Positions 1-8,396 of a DNA stretch of 38,559 nt are shown here, piece by piece (within the stretch, counting starts at the first letter, position 1; each line of letters begins with the position of its first letter). The notes below the pieces were generated by a model, which saw only the letters and a list, made by a program, of their open reading frames with translations, was not told the origin of the DNA and made no database searches. Source of the stretch: Paracoccus hibiscisoli (GTDB taxonomy: Bacteria > Pseudomonadota > Alphaproteobacteria > Rhodobacterales > Rhodobacteraceae). The stretch covers positions 1 to 38,559 of the forward strand of contig NZ_SUNH01000025.1 in assembly GCF_005048265.1 (NCBI RefSeq), in the 5' to 3' direction. The translations under genes and the position numbers were made by a program.

Positions 1-122
1 TTCGGGCTGTAACGAAAGCAGGTCTCGCTGACCCCAAATGTGCGGCAGGCCAGCGCAATGCTGACCCCCTTCGTCGCCACCGCCCTCGCGGCCAACTCGC
101 GGCGTTGAGCTGGCCGCGTCAC
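1..122 (-). CDS. IS3-family transposase OrfB, N-terminal fragment cut by the window edge
   Basis: This is the first 40 codons of the DDE-transposase subunit of an IS3-family element; the catalytic domain lies outside the window. The visible N-terminus (QRRELAARAV, then VSIALACRTFGVSETCFRY) is the conserved opening of OrfB in the IS407-like branch. The GTG at 122 overlaps the TGA of the upstream OrfA half (GTGA), just after an A-run (GGGAAAAAAG) of the kind used for frameshifting in this family. OrfB may therefore be made by frameshift or by coupled re-initiation. Family is clear; subgroup is inferred. Confidence 0.8.
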   Translation of the reverse strand, partial: MTRPAQRRELAARAVATKGVSIALACRTFGVSETCFRYSP

Positions 123-244
123 TTTTTTCCCAAAGCTTCCTTGAGCAGGTCGGCCTGCATGCTCAGGTCCGCGAACATGCGCTTCAGCCGCCGGTTCTCA
201 TCCTCCAGCGCCGTTCGCGGTTCTCTCGAACCGGTGGCGTTCAC
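119..244 (-). CDS. IS3-family OrfA, C-terminal leucine-zipper half (split OrfA)
   Basis: This 41-residue reading frame carries the second half of OrfA: TALEDENRRLKRMFADLSM and then DLLKEALGKK, the coiled-coil used for transposase multimerisation. It is out of frame with the DNA-binding half. Its GTG (244-242) overlaps the TGA ending that half (243-241), so it can be reached only by coupled re-initiation or a frameshift. In ordinary relatives the two halves are one protein of about 88 residues. The break coincides with a roughly 37-nt linker (214-250) that resembles one at the same place in the second IS3 element (27542-27579). Confidence 0.65.
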   Translation of the reverse strand: MNATGSREPRTALEDENRRLKRMFADLSMQADLLKEALGKK

Positions 245-417
245 CGCTCACTCTGGCTCATCATGGACGCATCCATACCGCCATACTTCGCCCGCCATTT
301 GTAAAAGCTCGCGCTGCTGATCCCATGCTCTCGGCACAGCTCCGGCACCGCAACGCCGCCTTCGGCCTGGCGCAGCACAGCCATGATCTGCGGCTCGGTA
401 AATCGGGTATTTCTCAT
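241..417 (-). CDS. IS3-family OrfA, N-terminal helix-turn-helix half (split OrfA)
   Basis: This encodes 58 residues beginning MRNTRFTEPQIMAVL, a typical HTH_Tnp_1 domain that recognises the element's terminal repeats; the recognition helix region is LCREHGISSASFYKWRAKYGG. The start is supported by GAGGAG seven bases upstream. The reading frame ends at a TGA shortly after YGGMDASMMSQ, where intact relatives continue into the leucine zipper. The transposase is therefore either broken here or made in pieces. The outer end of the element should lie shortly upstream, within about 455-490, but I cannot fix its terminal repeat. Confidence 0.75.
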   Translation of the reverse strand: MRNTRFTEPQIMAVLRQAEGGVAVPELCREHGISSASFYKWRAKYGGMDASMMSQSER

Positions 418-819
418 TCGAATCTCCTCAGCTCACGCTACGAGAAAATTCTACGAATAAACCCCCTTAACCATGGGGAGGATTACCCTTGTGGCGACCG
501 ACCCATACCCGGCGAGGCGGCGACGAGACACTCGTCTGGACCTTGGCTCATCACCTGCCCGCGGAGGTTCCGCGGATGATCATCTGGCACGAGTCTCGCT
601 TCTGACAGCGATTACGGCGAGACCGCAAGACTCTTGCGCCGAGCATGCCCGGAAGCCCCATCCTTGATCGCAAAGGTTCCGACGGATCACCTCGGCTCGT
701 CCAAGCATCACGCTCATGGCGTTCGATCTTCATTGTCATGATCGACCTGTTCCGCATACGCTTCAATGCCATTGCTGGACGACATTTCATACACGGCGCA
801 TCACGAAGGACACAATCCG
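418..819. other. Gene-free stretch between IS3 element and hsdR
   Basis: About 400 bases without a convincing gene. The first 60-70 bases are probably the outer end of the IS3 element (a CCCCCTTAACCATGGGG segment near 462-478). The rest should hold the hsdR promoter. A weak candidate is TTGTCA at 733-738, 17 bases before ATACGC at 756-761. The short reading frames here overlap one another and resemble nothing known. Confidence 0.4.
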
Positions 820-3276
820 ATGCACAAAGGCTCGCTGAGCGAACGTGATATTTGCACCAAGTTCATCACCCCATCGCTTCGACATGCCGGATGGTGCGAG
901 GTCACGCAGATCCGGGAAGAGGTCAGCTTTACAAAGGGCCGGATCATCGTGCGAGGCCGGCTTGTCAGCCGGGGGAAAGGGAAACGGGCCGACTATATCC
1001 TTTCCGTGAAACCTAACATCCCGATCGCAATCATTGAGGCCAAGGTGAACAGCCTGCCGGTATCGGCCGGAATGCAGCAGGCCTTGGATTATGCCGAGAC
1101 GTTGGACATCCCCTTCGTTTTCTCTTCGAACGGCGACGGCTTCATTTTTCACGATCGAACCGGCATGACCTCGCCGCCGGAGTCGGCACTCAGCCTCGAT
1201 GAATTTCCGAGTCCAGACGAACTGTGGGCGCGTTACCGGACCTGGAAAGGTCTTTCAGACGTAGCCGCACAAATTGCCTTGCAGGACTATCATGACGACG
1301 GCAGCGGAAAGGCGCCAAGATACTATCAAGTGAATGCCGTGAATGCCGCGGTCGAGGCCATTGCAAAGGGCCAGGACAGGCTGCTTCTTGTGATGGCGAC
1401 GGGGACAGGAAAAACCTACACAGCCTTTCAGATCATCTGGCGTTTATGGAAGGCGGGTCAGAAAAAGCGCATCCTGTTTCTCGCTGATCGAAATGTTCTC
1501 GTCGATCAGACCATGGTGAATGATTTTCGACCGTTTGCTGGCAGGATGGCAAAGCTGTCGACGCAATCGAAGACGATCGAGCGTGCGGATGGGACTGCCG
1601 CCGAAGTGACCTTGGCCTTAGACAAGAAACGTCGAATCGACGCGTCCTATGAGATCTATCTGGGCCTCTATCAGGCCATCACGGGGCCGGACGAAAGCCA
1701 AAAGCTATATAGAGAATTCTCTCCCGACTTCTTCGATCTGATCGTGATTGACGAATGCCACAGGGGCAGCGCCGCCGAGGATTCGGCCTGGCGAGAAATT
1801 CTCGACCACTTTTCATCCGCGACCCAGATTGGCCTGACGGCGACACCGAAAGAGACTACATACGCCTCGAACATCGACTACTTTGGAGCGCCTGTTTATA
1901 GCTATTCGTTGAAGCAGGGCATCCGCGACGGCTTTCTTGCCCCTTACAAGGTGATCAAGGTTCATATCGACCGTGATGTCCAAGGCTATCGCCCGGTCCA
2001 AGGTCAAGTGGACCGCGACGGAGAAGAGGTCGAGGATCGCATCTACAACACTAAAGATTTCGATCGGACCTTGGTGCTTGATGATCGCACGAAGCTTGTC
2101 GCCCGGAAAGTTACCGAGTTCCTGAAGGAGAGCGGGGACCGGATGGCAAAGACGATCGTTTTCTGCGTCGATCAGGAACACGCGCTGCGGATGCGGCAGG
2201 CGGTGATCAATGAGAACGCCGATCTTGTTGCCCAGAACCACCGCTACGTCATGCGCATCACCGGGAACGACCGGGACGGCTTGGATCAACTGGGCAACTT
2301 TATTGATCCCGAAGCCACCTATCCAGTCATCGTGACCACCTCACGCCTGCTTTCCACCGGAGTCGACGCCCAAACCTGCCGCTTGATTGTCCTTGATCGC
2401 GAGGTCGGGTCCATGACCGAGTTCAAGCAGATCGTTGGTCGTGGCACCCGGGTGCATGAGGATACTCAGAAGCTCTACTTCACGGTGATGGACTTTCGTG
2501 GCTCGACCAGCCATTTTGCGGATCCGGAGTTCGATGGCGAGCCGGTGCAAATCTACCAGCCTGGCCCGGATGATCCAATAACACCCCCGGACGACGCCCC
2601 GCAATCGGATGATGATGGCAATCCTATGCCCCCACAGCCGGGCGATGATGAGACTGTTCTGACTGACCCCACGGGCACAACTACAGGGGGAGGGGGATCC
2701 GGGAACCCAATCCGCAAGATCTACGTGGATGGTGTTGGGGCGCAAATCGTGGCCGAACGTGTCGAATACCTTGATGAAAGCGGCAAGCTGGTCACAGAGT
2801 CGCTCAGGGACTATACGCGCAAGGCGCTGCAGAAGCAGTTCGCAAGCCTGGAATCTTTCCTCAGACGCTGGAACAGCGAACAGCGCAAGGACGCGGTCGT
2901 CAAGGAACTGGAAGCCGAGGGCCTTCCGCTCGATATGATCGCGGCCGAGCTTGGAACCGATCTCGATCCCTTTGATCTGATCTGCCACATTGCCTTCGAT
3001 GCAAAGCCTCTGACGCGACAGGAGCGTGCCGCGAACGTCAAGAAGCGGGGCGTTTTTAACAAATTCGGCCCGCAGGCGCGTGCAGTTCTTGAAGCACTTC
3101 TCGAGAAATACGCTGATGAAGGGGTCATAAATCTTGATGACCTCGGCGTATTGAAGATCGCCCCCTTCAGCGGCATGGGAAGCGTGCTTGAACTGATCGG
3201 GGCTTTCGGAGGAAAACCCGGCTTTGAACAGGCCGTCCGTGACCTGCAATCTGCCATCTACGAAGAAAGCGCGTAA
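820..3276 (+). CDS. hsdR: Type I restriction enzyme, R (restriction/translocase) subunit, EcoEI-like
   Basis: This is the motor and nuclease subunit of a type I restriction-modification complex, which translocates and cuts DNA lacking the host methylation pattern. From the chosen start (818 aa) one sees an N-terminal nuclease core with D58 and E73-x-K75 (IIEAK), Walker A MATGTGKT at 192-199, DECH at 311-314, TATP at 340-343, and motif VI QIVGRGTR around residue 540. An acidic/proline-rich linker (DDPITPPDD) precedes an EcoEI-type C-terminal domain. An upstream ATG-equivalent at 766 is possible, but the ATG at 820 has GAAGGA nine bases before it and is preferred. hsdM follows three bases after the stop. 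The gene appears intact. Confidence 0.95.
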   Translation: MHKGSLSERDICTKFITPSLRHAGWCEVTQIREEVSFTKGRIIVRGRLVSRGKGKRADYILSVKPNIPIAIIEAKVNSLPVSAGMQQALDYAETLDIPFVFSSNGDGFIFHDRTGMTSPPESALSLDEFPSPDELWARYRTWKGLSDVAAQIALQDYHDDGSGKAPRYYQVNAVNAAVEAIAKGQDRLLLVMATGTGKTYTAFQIIWRLWKAGQKKRILFLADRNVLVDQTMVNDFRPFAGRMAKLSTQSKTIERADGTAAEVTLALDKKRRIDASYEIYLGLYQAITGPDESQKLYREFSPDFFDLIVIDECHRGSAAEDSAWREILDHFSSATQIGLTATPKETTYASNIDYFGAPVYSYSLKQGIRDGFLAPYKVIKVHIDRDVQGYRPVQGQVDRDGEEVEDRIYNTKDFDRTLVLDDRTKLVARKVTEFLKESGDRMAKTIVFCVDQEHALRMRQAVINENADLVAQNHRYVMRITGNDRDGLDQLGNFIDPEATYPVIVTTSRLLSTGVDAQTCRLIVLDREVGSMTEFKQIVGRGTRVHEDTQKLYFTVMDFRGSTSHFADPEFDGEPVQIYQPGPDDPITPPDDAPQSDDDGNPMPPQPGDDETVLTDPTGTTTGGGGSGNPIRKIYVDGVGAQIVAERVEYLDESGKLVTESLRDYTRKALQKQFASLESFLRRWNSEQRKDAVVKELEAEGLPLDMIAAELGTDLDPFDLICHIAFDAKPLTRQERAANVKKRGVFNKFGPQARAVLEALLEKYADEGVINLDDLGVLKIAPFSGMGSVLELIGAFGGKPGFEQAVRDLQSAIYEESA

Positions 3277-3279
3277 GCA

Positions 3280-4728
3280 ATGTCTGTCCGCACCCTCGTT
3301 AAATCCATCCAGGACATTATGCGCAAGGACACTGGCGTTGACGGCGACGCCCAGCGCCTCAGCCAGCTTGTCTGGATGTTCTTCCTCAAGATCATCGACG
3401 ACCAGGATCAGGAACTCGAGCTGACCAAGGACGGCTATGTCTCGCCCATTCCGTCTGATCTACAATGGCGCAGCTGGGCAGCAGACCCAGAGGGGATCAC
3501 GGGCGACGCACTGCTTGATTTCGTCAACCTCACCCTTTTCCACCGCCTCAAGGCACTGCCTACCGCGGCAGGTCCCCGCGCCAAGGTCGTGCGTGACGTC
3601 TTCGAAGATACCTACAACTACATGAAATCCGGCCAACTGATGCGGCAGATGATCAACAAGATCAACGAGGTGGATTTCAACAACCTGACCGAACGCCAGC
3701 ATTTCGGCGACATCTACGAACAGCTTCTGAACGACCTGCAGAACGCGGGCAACGCGGGCGAATACTACACCCCTCGCGCCGTCACCGCCTTCATGGTCCA
3801 GCAGATGGACCCCAAGCCGGGCGAGTTCTTGTTCGACCCCGCCTGCGGCACCGGCGGCTTCCTGACATGCGCGATGCGCCACATGCGCGAGCATCACGTC
3901 AAGCGCCCCGAACATGAGGCGCTGATGCAGGCGTCTCTGCGGGCGGTGGAAAAGAAGCCCCTGCCCCACATGCTCTGCGTCACGAACATGCTGCTGAACG
4001 GCGTCGAAGAGCCTGGCTTCGTTCGCCATGACAACACCCTCGCCCGTCCGCTGACCAGCTGGACGAAGGACGAGCGTGTGGACATCATCCTGACCAACCC
4101 GCCCTTCGGCGGCAAGGAGGAGGACGGGATTGAGGGCAACTTCCCCACCTTCCGCACCCGCGAAACCGCCGATCTGTTCCTCGCCCTGATCATCCGCCTG
4201 CTGAAATCCGGTGGCCGCGCCGCCGTGGTGCTGCCCGACGGGTCACTGTTCGGCGAGGGGATCAAGACCCGGCTCAAGGAACACCTGATGGAGGAGTGCA
4301 ACCTGCACACCATCGTGCGGCTGCCGAACTCGGTCTTCAAACCCTATGCCTCCATCGGCACCAATCTGCTGTTCTTTGAAAAGGGCCAGCCCACGCAAGA
4401 TATCTGGTATTGGGAACACCGCGTGCCCGAGGGGCAGAAGGCCTATTCGATGACCAAGCCGATCCGGCTGGATCATCTGGCCGACTGCGCCGCATGGTGG
4501 GGCGGAGCTGCGCGTAAGGGGCGCGAGGAAGGCCCGCAGGCATGGAAGGTCTCGGCAGAGGAGGTCCAGGCCCGCGGCTACAACCTGGATATCAAGAACC
4601 CCCATACCGTCGCCGATGATCACGGCGACCCTGACACCCTGCTGGCCGATCTGAACGCCGCCGAGGCGCAGACGGCGACCTTGCGCGATCGGCTGAAGGC
4701 GATCCTGACGGAGGCGCTGGCACGATGA
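3280..4728 (+). CDS. hsdM: Type I restriction-modification N6-adenine methyltransferase, M subunit
   Basis: This is the modification subunit, which transfers a methyl group from S-adenosylmethionine to N6 of adenine in the sequence chosen by HsdS. The protein is 482 residues. The helical HsdM N-terminal region is followed by EYYTPR at 161-166, SAM-binding motif I DPACGTGGF at 186-194, and catalytic NPPF at 273-276. Length and order match intact HsdM proteins of the EcoEI type. It starts three bases after hsdR and its last four bases (ATGA) overlap the start of hsdS, so the three subunits are translationally coupled. Confidence 0.96.
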   Translation: MSVRTLVKSIQDIMRKDTGVDGDAQRLSQLVWMFFLKIIDDQDQELELTKDGYVSPIPSDLQWRSWAADPEGITGDALLDFVNLTLFHRLKALPTAAGPRAKVVRDVFEDTYNYMKSGQLMRQMINKINEVDFNNLTERQHFGDIYEQLLNDLQNAGNAGEYYTPRAVTAFMVQQMDPKPGEFLFDPACGTGGFLTCAMRHMREHHVKRPEHEALMQASLRAVEKKPLPHMLCVTNMLLNGVEEPGFVRHDNTLARPLTSWTKDERVDIILTNPPFGGKEEDGIEGNFPTFRTRETADLFLALIIRLLKSGGRAAVVLPDGSLFGEGIKTRLKEHLMEECNLHTIVRLPNSVFKPYASIGTNLLFFEKGQPTQDIWYWEHRVPEGQKAYSMTKPIRLDHLADCAAWWGGAARKGREEGPQAWKVSAEEVQARGYNLDIKNPHTVADDHGDPDTLLADLNAAEAQTATLRDRLKAILTEALAR

Positions 4729-6443
4729 AAGACGGGACGTTCACCGCCGACCGCTTGGTCGCTCTCTATGACCGCGTGGCCGATGCCGAGGACGCCATTC
4801 CTCGGCTGCGCCGCTTCGTGCTGGATCTGGCCGTGCGCGGGAAGCTGGTGGAGCAGGACCCGAGTGACGAACCAGCGGCGGAGTTGCTGAAGCGAATCGC
4901 CAAGAGAACCCGCGACAGGATCAAAGCGGGCGATTTCAAGGAACCGAAGAGTTTCTCTGCAATTGATCGGTCAACACTGCCTTTTGATTGCCCGAAAGTC
5001 TGGTCATGGGTTCGGTTAATCGAGATCGCCGAGGTGTCCTACGGTTTTGCATTCGATTCCGCGCGCTTCAACGACAGAAAGCAAGGCGTGCCGCTAATTC
5101 GAATACGCGACATCTCAAGCTCTGACACGGTTGCCTACTTCGATGGGGCCTTTGACCCATTCTATGTCGTCAAGAAGAGCGATTTTCTTGTCGGGATGGA
5201 TGGTGACTTCAACGTGCGCAAGTGGGCTGGCGACGACGCACTTTTGAACCAGCGGGTCATGCGGATGCGCAACTGGTCTGCTGAGGCCTTGCCGGACTAC
5301 GTCGCGTTGCCGCTTCAGTTCATCCTAAGCCACTTGCATGGAAAGACTTCGCAAACCACGGTCAAACATCTATCCGCAAAGCAGGTGAACGGGATCAAAA
5401 TTGCCCTCCCACCCCTCGCCGAGCAGCAGCGGATCGTAGCCAAGGTCGATGAACTCATGGCGTTGTGTGACAGGCTGGAGGCGGCGCGGGCGGGGCGAGA
5501 GGCGGTGCGGGATCGGCTGACCGCCGTCACCCTATCCCGCCTGACCACCCCCGAGACCGACGCTGAAACCTTCCCGACCCACGCCCGCTTTGCCCTGCAA
5601 ACCCTCCCCACCCTCACCACCCGCCCCGACCAGATCAAAACCCTCCGCCAAACCATCCTGAACCTCGCCGTGCGGGGGAAACTGGTGGAGCAGGATCCAA
5701 ACGACGAACCAGCGGCGGAGTTGCTGAAGCGGCTGCTGATCGAACGAAAGGCACTTGAGTCACGGAACGCTATCCTAAGAGTGAAGAAGATTCCGGAAAT
5801 CAAGTCGCCGATGTTTCGGCCTCCAAACGGGTGGCTTTGGTGCCCGCTCGTTCAAATCTGCGACATTGTCGATCCGAACCCATCTCACCGAATGCCGCAG
5901 TATGTCTCTGAGGGCGGCTTTCCGTTTATTTCTTCGCAAAATTTTGCAGATTGCGATGGCATTAACTATACAATCGGAAAACGGGTCACAGAGCAGACTA
6001 TTGAAGAACAGACACAACGATTTTCGATATTAGACGGTGCTTTCGGATTCTCACGGATTGGAACGATTGGCAAAACTCGCCCCCTCAAGCCGGAACGAGA
6101 TTATGGCATTTCGCATGCGGTCTGCGTTATAAACCCAGTCTCCGCATATGACCTGTCGATGAGGTTCTTGCGGCTTTCGATGACTTCGGAGCTTGTCCTC
6201 AGCCATGCACACAACGGCGTGCAGAGTGTTGGAGTGCCTGATTTGGGAATGGGCGTTATTCGATCAATGGCGATCCCCCTTCCGCCCCTCGCCGAGCAAC
6301 ACCGCATCGTGGCCAAGGTAGATACCCTGATGGCGCTCTGCGATCAGCTGGAAGCCAGCCTCATCACCGCCACCACCACCCGCTCGCGCCTGCTGGAGGC
6401 TACCCTTCATGCGGCACTCGCAGGGGGCTCTCAGGCGGCGTGA
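4725..6443 (+). CDS. hsdS: Type I restriction-modification specificity subunit with two target-recognition domains
   Basis: HsdS selects the bipartite DNA target for both methylation and restriction. The 572-residue protein has the classic duplicated plan: each half contains LAVRGKLVEQDP...DEPAAELLKR, a variable target-recognition domain, and a conserved helix beginning PPLAEQ(Q/H)RIVAKVD.LMALCD. The two target domains (about residues 60-220 and 360-520) differ in sequence, so the recognised site should be asymmetric. A 29-base stretch is repeated exactly at 4866-4894 and 5703-5731, 837 bases apart and in frame. The start overlaps the hsdM stop (ATGA). The gene appears intact. Confidence 0.95.
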   Translation: MKDGTFTADRLVALYDRVADAEDAIPRLRRFVLDLAVRGKLVEQDPSDEPAAELLKRIAKRTRDRIKAGDFKEPKSFSAIDRSTLPFDCPKVWSWVRLIEIAEVSYGFAFDSARFNDRKQGVPLIRIRDISSSDTVAYFDGAFDPFYVVKKSDFLVGMDGDFNVRKWAGDDALLNQRVMRMRNWSAEALPDYVALPLQFILSHLHGKTSQTTVKHLSAKQVNGIKIALPPLAEQQRIVAKVDELMALCDRLEAARAGREAVRDRLTAVTLSRLTTPETDAETFPTHARFALQTLPTLTTRPDQIKTLRQTILNLAVRGKLVEQDPNDEPAAELLKRLLIERKALESRNAILRVKKIPEIKSPMFRPPNGWLWCPLVQICDIVDPNPSHRMPQYVSEGGFPFISSQNFADCDGINYTIGKRVTEQTIEEQTQRFSILDGAFGFSRIGTIGKTRPLKPERDYGISHAVCVINPVSAYDLSMRFLRLSMTSELVLSHAHNGVQSVGVPDLGMGVIRSMAIPLPPLAEQHRIVAKVDTLMALCDQLEASLITATTTRSRLLEATLHAALAGGSQAA

Positions 6444-6510
6444 CATGGGGCAAAGGATCCATCAGACAACAGCAAGACGGCAGACCGACCCAGCGGCCTT
6501 GGGGAGTGAT

Positions 6511-7230
6511 ATGGATACCAGCACCACTAGGTTCATTCGCATTTTCGAAGCTCTGAAAACCGAAATCAACAAAGCGGCTCGCGCGGAAGATTCCGAAAGA
6601 CTTGAACTGGACAGAGCCGCCAAGGCCACGGGCGTTGTATACCGGAACCTTCAGCGCCTGAGATACATCCGTGATATCCGTAACCTTCTTCAACACCCGC
6701 AACACAAATCGACCCAACCTGCGGTTTCGATCACCGAGAGCTTTCTGGCCGAAGTCGAAGATCTTCTGAACCAATTACAAAATCCACCTCGCGCCGGAAC
6801 GCTCGGGGTGCCCCGGGGTCAACTGTCAGTCGCCTCGCCGGACGACAAGATCGGTGATCTGGCGGGAAAAATTCTGAGGGACGGCTTCAGTCACCTTCCA
6901 ATTCTGGATGAGGACGACCGGGTGATCGGCGTTTTCAATGAGGCTGCCGTATTTGCCCACCTCTGGGCAGAGGATATCACCCTAATCGGCCGAGACATGA
7001 CGGTCTCGGAGCTTATGGAGAGTTGCAGGCTGGGAGCAAACCATACAGAGACATTCGATTTCGTCGCGCCTCGAACCCCGCAGGAGAACATCGCCAAGAT
7101 GTTCAGCACGGTTAGAAACAACAAGACGCGAGTCGGCGCTGTTTTCGTAACCGCATCCGGTAATCGCCATGAGCCTCTTCAGCGCATGATAACGCCGTGG
7201 GATGTCCTGGCGAAGTTTCGCCATTCGTAA
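6511..7230 (+). CDS. Protein with HEPN-type RNxxxH motif and tandem CBS domains, RM-associated
   Basis: This encodes 239 residues from an ATG preceded by GGGGAG (6501-6506); an upstream in-frame ATG at 6409 overlaps hsdS and is less likely. Residues 1-92 look all-helical and contain RDIRNLLQH, in which R57-N58-x3-H62 fits the catalytic motif of HEPN ribonucleases. Residues about 105-239 resemble a CBS pair (SHLPILDEDDRVIGVFNEAAV and a second repeat ending PLQRMITPWDVLAKF); CBS pairs commonly bind adenine nucleotides. The gene lies 67 bases after hsdS on the same strand and just before a nuclease gene. A nucleotide-gated RNase acting as a back-up to restriction is inference; a purely regulatory CBS protein is the alternative. 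CBS is fairly secure, HEPN less so. Confidence 0.65.
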   Translation: MDTSTTRFIRIFEALKTEINKAARAEDSERLELDRAAKATGVVYRNLQRLRYIRDIRNLLQHPQHKSTQPAVSITESFLAEVEDLLNQLQNPPRAGTLGVPRGQLSVASPDDKIGDLAGKILRDGFSHLPILDEDDRVIGVFNEAAVFAHLWAEDITLIGRDMTVSELMESCRLGANHTETFDFVAPRTPQENIAKMFSTVRNNKTRVGAVFVTASGNRHEPLQRMITPWDVLAKFRHS

Positions 7231-7241
7231 AGGGAACGCAG

Positions 7242-8309
7242 ATGCCCATATCTCATGCTGTCTGGACTGTCGGCCAAAGCCCGACCGAGGTTCCACAGGG
7301 CATCCTGCCCTCGGAGCAGATGCTGGAAGACATGATCGTGGCGCAGCCGCGTATCCTCTCCTCGGAGTGGATGCTGATCGGGCGGCAGGTCGATACAGGC
7401 TTCGGGGGGCGCCTGGACCTATTGGCGATCGCGCCTGACGGATCGCTGGTTCTTGTGGAGCTGAAACGCGACCGCACACCCCGAGAGGTCGTGGCACAGG
7501 CACTGGATTACGCCTCTTGGGTTGAGCGGCAGGACACCGAGAACATTGCCGCGATCTACGGCCGTTTCAGGCCCGGAAGCAGCCTGTCCACAGATTTTCG
7601 CCTGCGCTTCGGGCAGCCTCTGGATGAGGACGCGCTGAACGAGAGCCACCAGATCGTCATCGTCGCGGCGAGCCTTGACGCGAGCAGCGAACGCATCGTG
7701 AATTATCTGAACAATCGCGGGCTGGCGATCAACGTGCTGTTCTTCCAAGTCTTCAACCATGGCGATCAGCAGCTACTGAGCCGTGCATGGCTTATCGATC
7801 CCGGCGAGGTCCAGGTCCATGCCGCAAATGCCACGACGCGCGGTGAGAAGGAGCCATGGAACGGCGAGTATTATGTCAGCTTCGGTGCCGGTCCGAGCCG
7901 GATCTGGGACGAGGCCGTCGCGCATGGCTTCGTTTCAGGAGGTGGCGGGAGCTGGTATAGCAACTCGCTGAGGATGCTGTCCCCGGGAGACCGGGTTTGG
8001 GCTAAGATCCCGGGCGCGGGTTTTGTGGGAGTCGGACGCGTCACAGGGCCACGGGTTCAGGCGAAGGATTTCCTGATCGGCGATCGGCCCGCATTGGAGG
8101 TTCTGAAAGGCGGCTATCATCGCGAATATGTCGATGACGAAGAGCGGGCCGAGTATTTCGTGCCGGTGACTTGGGAAAAGGCGCTTCAGCCGACGCAGGC
8201 AATTCAGGAAGTGGGGATGTTCGGAAACCAGAACACCGTCTGCAAGCCCGTGACGCCTAAATGGCGTTGGACGGTTGATCGGCTGAAGGAGCTGTTTGCC
8301 ATCAGCTGA
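7242..8309 (+). CDS. NucS/DUF91-like endonuclease with possible PUA/EVE-like C-terminal domain
   Basis: The predicted product is a 355-residue nuclease. The N-terminal half matches the NucS/DUF91 pattern: E29 (MLEDMI), then D59 (GRLDLLAI), E73-x-K75 (LVELKRDR) and Q86, a complete PD-(D/E)xK active site. The C-terminal half (about 205-355: WNGEYYVSFGAG, PGDRVWAKIPG, FVGVGRVTGP) resembles PUA/EVE-like domains, which often bind modified bases, but this assignment is weaker. ATG 7242 is chosen because GGGAACGCAG precedes it; the GTG-type start at 7197 overlaps the previous gene. Eleven bases separate it from the HEPN-CBS gene, so it is probably the last gene of the hsd operon. A modification-dependent nuclease is inferred. 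Confidence 0.7.
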   Translation: MPISHAVWTVGQSPTEVPQGILPSEQMLEDMIVAQPRILSSEWMLIGRQVDTGFGGRLDLLAIAPDGSLVLVELKRDRTPREVVAQALDYASWVERQDTENIAAIYGRFRPGSSLSTDFRLRFGQPLDEDALNESHQIVIVAASLDASSERIVNYLNNRGLAINVLFFQVFNHGDQQLLSRAWLIDPGEVQVHAANATTRGEKEPWNGEYYVSFGAGPSRIWDEAVAHGFVSGGGGSWYSNSLRMLSPGDRVWAKIPGAGFVGVGRVTGPRVQAKDFLIGDRPALEVLKGGYHREYVDDEERAEYFVPVTWEKALQPTQAIQEVGMFGNQNTVCKPVTPKWRWTVDRLKELFAIS

Positions 8310-8396
8310 TCATTCATCCGCTACACGACTGCCTCGCGGACCTCCCGTGTGGAACCTGAGGCACACTGCTCACACCGCCCCCCCCCTCATCCCGGC

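Noticed and set aside
766..819. Longer hsdR start
   Set aside because: ATG 820 has GAAGGA at good spacing and the family N-terminus begins there.
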